Positions 58,399-60,708 of a stretch of DNA of 60,708 bases are shown here, piece by piece (positions within the stretch are counted from its first letter, which is position 1; the number at the start of each line of letters is the position of its first letter). The notes beneath the pieces were generated by a model that searched no databases, had not been told where the DNA came from, and saw only the letters and a list, made by a program, of their open reading frames with translations. This DNA comes from a virus. The translations under genes and the position numbers were made by a program. The DNA lies in IMG/VR virus record IMGVR_UViG_3300042465_002807, positions 1 through 60,708 of that record, one strand, 5' to 3'.

Positions 58399-60198
58399 AT
58401 GGCAAAAGAAAACTATCTCGGAATTGAAATTGATTTATCACGCGACAACCTGTTTGATAAGCTAGGTATTCAGCGACTACAGGAATCGTATATGCGGGAT
58501 GATGAAACATCTCCGCAGCATAGATTTGCTTTTGTATCTAAAACTTTCGGTTCTAATCCAGAACACGCCCAGCGCCTGTATGAGTATGCGTCAAAGCATT
58601 GGCTTTCGTATGCAACTCCCATTCTTTCGTTTGGTCGTTCCAAGCGGGGAATGCCAATCAGTTGCTTTTTAAACTTCATTGACGATACAGCGGAGGGACT
58701 AGTTGACAATCTTTCAGAAACCAATTGGCTGTCTATGCTTGGGGGTGGCGTTGGTATTGGTTTTGGCATTCGCGCCGCAGATGATAAGTCTACTGGCGTT
58801 ATGCCTCACCTTCGCACTTATGATGCTTCTAGTATGGCTTACCGTCAAGGTCGCACTCGCCGTGGGTCTTATGCTGCTTATCTGGATATTTCTCATCCTG
58901 ATGTTGGGCTTTTTCTAGAAATGCGCAAGCCGACGGGTGACCCCAATATGCGGGCGCTCAACTTGCACCACGGTATCAACATTACCGACGATTTTATGCA
59001 AATCATCGAACGTTGTATGGCAGATGATGATACCGACGATAGCTGGAACCTAACTGACCCTAAGTCAGGTGAAATTCGTGATACTGTGTCTGCTAAGGAA
59101 CTTTGGCAGAAGATTCTCGAACTTCGAATGATGACAGGTGAACCATATATTCACTTCATCGACACTTCGAACCGTGCAATGCCTCAGTTCCAGAAAGACC
59201 TTGGACTAAAAATTCACCAGTCCAATCTTTGCTCGGAAATCATTCTTCCTACTGACAGAAAGCGCACAGCCGTTTGTTGCTTGTCTTCTGTCAACTTGGA
59301 ATACTATGATGCATGGTCGAAAGACCAATTGTTCCTGAAGGACATGGCAGAAATGCTAGACAACGTTCTCCAGTATTTCATTGACAATGCACCAAAGCAA
59401 GTTTCGAGAGCAATCTACTCAGCCAAGCGTGAACGTTCTATCGGTATCGGCGCTCTAGGCTTTCACGCATATCTTCAACGCAAGGGTATTGCGTGGGAAT
59501 CAGCGGTTGCTAAGGGTACCAATATGCGTATCTTTAAGCATATCAAGACACGCCTCGATAATGCTAATCTAGAACTTGGTGCAGAACGCGGTGAAGCGCC
59601 AGATGCTGCTGGTACGGGTCGTCGTTTCAGCCACATGCAGGCAATCGCACCGAACGCATCTTCGTCAATCATCATGGGCAACACCAGTCCGTCGATTGAA
59701 CCGTGGAGAGCAAATGCATATCGTCAGGACACGCTATCTGGTTCATTCCTGAACAAGAACAAGTATCTTGACGGAATCATTAAGTTTGAAGCAGTGAACC
59801 AGAAAGATGGTTGGTATGACGAAGTTTGGTCTTCGATTATTGCCAACGATGGTTCTGTGCAGCATCTTTCTTGGATGGATGAAATCACGAAAGAGATATA
59901 TAAGACATCAATGGAAATAGATCAGCGGTGGGTTATCGAACATGCCGCAGACCGACAGAAGTTTATTGACCAGGCTCAGTCCCTCAATATCTTCTTCCGT
60001 CCTGACTGCAATATCAAGTATCTCCATGCGGTACATTATCTTGCATGGAAACAAGGTCTAAAAACGCTATACTACTGCCGTTCCGAGAAAATCGGTAAGG
60101 CAGATAAGGTGTCGAAGCGCATTGAGCGAGAAGCGATTAAAGAAATCGACTTCAAGGCAATGATTGACGGTGATGCTTGTATAGCCTGCGAAGGATAA
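58399..60198 (+). CDS. nrdA: Ribonucleotide reductase large subunit NrdA
   Basis: Makes deoxynucleotides with NrdB. 599 aa versus 754 in T4, mainly because the N-terminal ATP-cone is absent. Active site: MPISCFLN (redox Cys), SNLCSEI (thiyl Cys and Glu), VCCLSSVNL (second redox Cys), and ANASSSIIMGNTSPSIEP. The C-terminus keeps a CIACEG redox pair for glutaredoxin. Lack of the ATP-cone suggests freedom from dATP shut-off, as in other phage NrdA forms. Abuts MazG and is followed by glutaredoxin and nrdB. Confidence 0.96.
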   Translation: MAKENYLGIEIDLSRDNLFDKLGIQRLQESYMRDDETSPQHRFAFVSKTFGSNPEHAQRLYEYASKHWLSYATPILSFGRSKRGMPISCFLNFIDDTAEGLVDNLSETNWLSMLGGGVGIGFGIRAADDKSTGVMPHLRTYDASSMAYRQGRTRRGSYAAYLDISHPDVGLFLEMRKPTGDPNMRALNLHHGINITDDFMQIIERCMADDDTDDSWNLTDPKSGEIRDTVSAKELWQKILELRMMTGEPYIHFIDTSNRAMPQFQKDLGLKIHQSNLCSEIILPTDRKRTAVCCLSSVNLEYYDAWSKDQLFLKDMAEMLDNVLQYFIDNAPKQVSRAIYSAKRERSIGIGALGFHAYLQRKGIAWESAVAKGTNMRIFKHIKTRLDNANLELGAERGEAPDAAGTGRRFSHMQAIAPNASSSIIMGNTSPSIEPWRANAYRQDTLSGSFLNKNKYLDGIIKFEAVNQKDGWYDEVWSSIIANDGSVQHLSWMDEITKEIYKTSMEIDQRWVIEHAADRQKFIDQAQSLNIFFRPDCNIKYLHAVHYLAWKQGLKTLYYCRSEKIGKADKVSKRIEREAIKEIDFKAMIDGDACIACEG

Positions 60199-60201
60199 GA
60201 A

Positions 60202-60438
60202 ATGACACAATTTTTTGCACAAATAGTATCAAAACCAGAATGCCCGTATTGCGTAAAGGCAAAAGAGTTCATGGTAGGCATGGACATTCAATACACTGAA
60301 ATGGTAGTCGGAAAAGACTGCCAGTGGGAAGACATTACATCACAACTTCCTAATGTTACCACTGTTCCACAAATCTGGATCAATGGTGAACATGTTGGTG
60401 GTTACGATGATCTAGTTAATTGGGCAGCGGAGGTATAA
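60202..60438 (+). CDS. Glutaredoxin
   Basis: 78 aa thiol-disulfide carrier with CPYC at the N-terminal helix, TTVPQIWINGEHVGG (cis-Pro and GSH-binding loop) and a closing helix. Encoded between nrdA and nrdB, so it presumably reduces NrdA. T4 nrdC plays the equivalent role. TAATG coupling to nrdB. Confidence 0.94.
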   Translation: MTQFFAQIVSKPECPYCVKAKEFMVGMDIQYTEMVVGKDCQWEDITSQLPNVTTVPQIWINGEHVGGYDDLVNWAAEV

Positions 60439-60708
60439 TGTCTAATCTTTTAAGCGAACGTTCTTATTTTAAACCCTTTAATTATCCATGGGCATATGAC
60501 GCATGGTTGAAGCATGAACAGTCACACTGGCTTCATACAGAAGTTCCAATGATTGAAGATGTAAACGATTGGAAGAAGCGCCTCACTGATGGTGAGAAGC
60601 ACTTCCTCACAAATATTTTCCGTTTCTTTACACAAGGTGATATCGATGTTGCGGGTGGTTATGTAAAGAACTATCTACCATATTTCCCTCAGCCTGAAAT
60701 CCGTATGA
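60438..60708 (+). CDS. nrdB: Ribonucleotide reductase small subunit NrdB (partial, runs off window end)
   Basis: First 90 codons of the di-iron subunit. SYFKPFNYPWAYDAWLKHEQSHWLHTE contains the family's substrate-facing start with an early metal-ligand-type region, followed by TDGEKHFLTNIFRFFTQGDIDVAGGY. It starts at ATG 60438, overlapping the glutaredoxin stop, and is cut by the window edge. Confidence 0.93.
   Translation, partial: MSNLLSERSYFKPFNYPWAYDAWLKHEQSHWLHTEVPMIEDVNDWKKRLTDGEKHFLTNIFRFFTQGDIDVAGGYVKNYLPYFPQPEIRM

Noticed and set aside
1-60708. CRISPR array, integrase, attachment site or insertion sequence
   Set aside because: I saw no regularly spaced repeats, transposase or integrase motifs; the only mobile-type gene is the HNH endonuclease at 22656. 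The gene set is that of a lytic phage.

Overview
The window is about 61 kb of a T4-superfamily myovirus (contractile-tailed phage). Every gene I can support lies on the + strand, in short, tightly coupled operons with many ATGA or TAATG junctions. The identification rests on the T4 core set in recognisable order: terminase 17, sheath 18, tube 19, portal 20, prohead core/protease/scaffold/capsid (67-like, 21, 22, 23), uvsY, uvsW, late sigma 55, 47/46, clamp 45, clamp loader 44/62, regA, polymerase 43, uvsX, helicase 41 and primase 61, followed by thyX, nrdA, glutaredoxin and the start of nrdB. The order and extra genes (VWA/CobT-like and CobS-like pair, peptide deformylase, ClpP, Hsp20, 2OG oxygenase, conserved structural proteins) resemble environmental T4-like phages of cyanobacteria and alphaproteobacteria more than coliphage T4. 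GANTC sites inside several promoters suggest an alphaproteobacterial host; this is inference.

Layout. 1-10.3 kb: DNA packaging, tail tube and sheath, portal and capsid, expressed late from TATAAATA promoters and closed by an intrinsic terminator. 10.3-19.2 kb: tail-tube-fold protein, recombination (uvsY, uvsW, 47/46), late sigma 55, an exonuclease, peptide deformylase and ClpP. 19.2-34.8 kb: early/middle region with sigma70-type promoters: a HAD phosphatase, an exported glycine-zipper protein, a metalloprotease-VWA protein, an HNH nuclease, a MoxR/CobS-type ATPase, the replisome genes with a peroxiredoxin inserted between clamp and clamp loader, regA, hsp20, an exported nuclease, polymerase, uvsX and helicase. 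34.8-48.9 kb: tRNA-Arg, then a mostly late block: a ligase-like DUF6267 protein and an NMNAT-like enzyme, structural proteins, a spanin pair with Rz1 embedded in Rz, two large modular probable internal-head proteins flanking a Dps ferritin, and a two-domain endolysin. 48.9-56.3 kb: primase, then an AT-rich accessory cassette (SGNH hydrolase, PP-loop ATPase, half-length GlnE-like adenylyltransferase, 2OG-Fe(II) oxygenase, sulfotransferase-like protein, subtilase, GNAT). 56.3-60.7 kb: nucleotide metabolism (ThyX, MazG fusion, ribonucleotide reductase) plus a sugar-nucleotide epimerase-like gene.

How it works together. Host RNA polymerase would read two families of TTGACA promoters. One family carries the heptamer CGAATCG or its complement between -35 and -10, which contains the CcrM methylation site GANTC and resembles the GcrA-dependent promoter architecture known from Caulobacter. 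gp55, with clamp gp45, would then direct late transcription from TATAAATA. Several enzymes carry a short SFxxFL-type tag like the T4 capsid-targeting sequence, so they may be packaged in the head and injected.

The strongest leads are the GANTC promoters, the tagged enzymes, the half-GlnE protein with its accessory cassette, and the shared LDELS modules in putative internal proteins. Domain calls come from reading motifs by eye; no database search was run.
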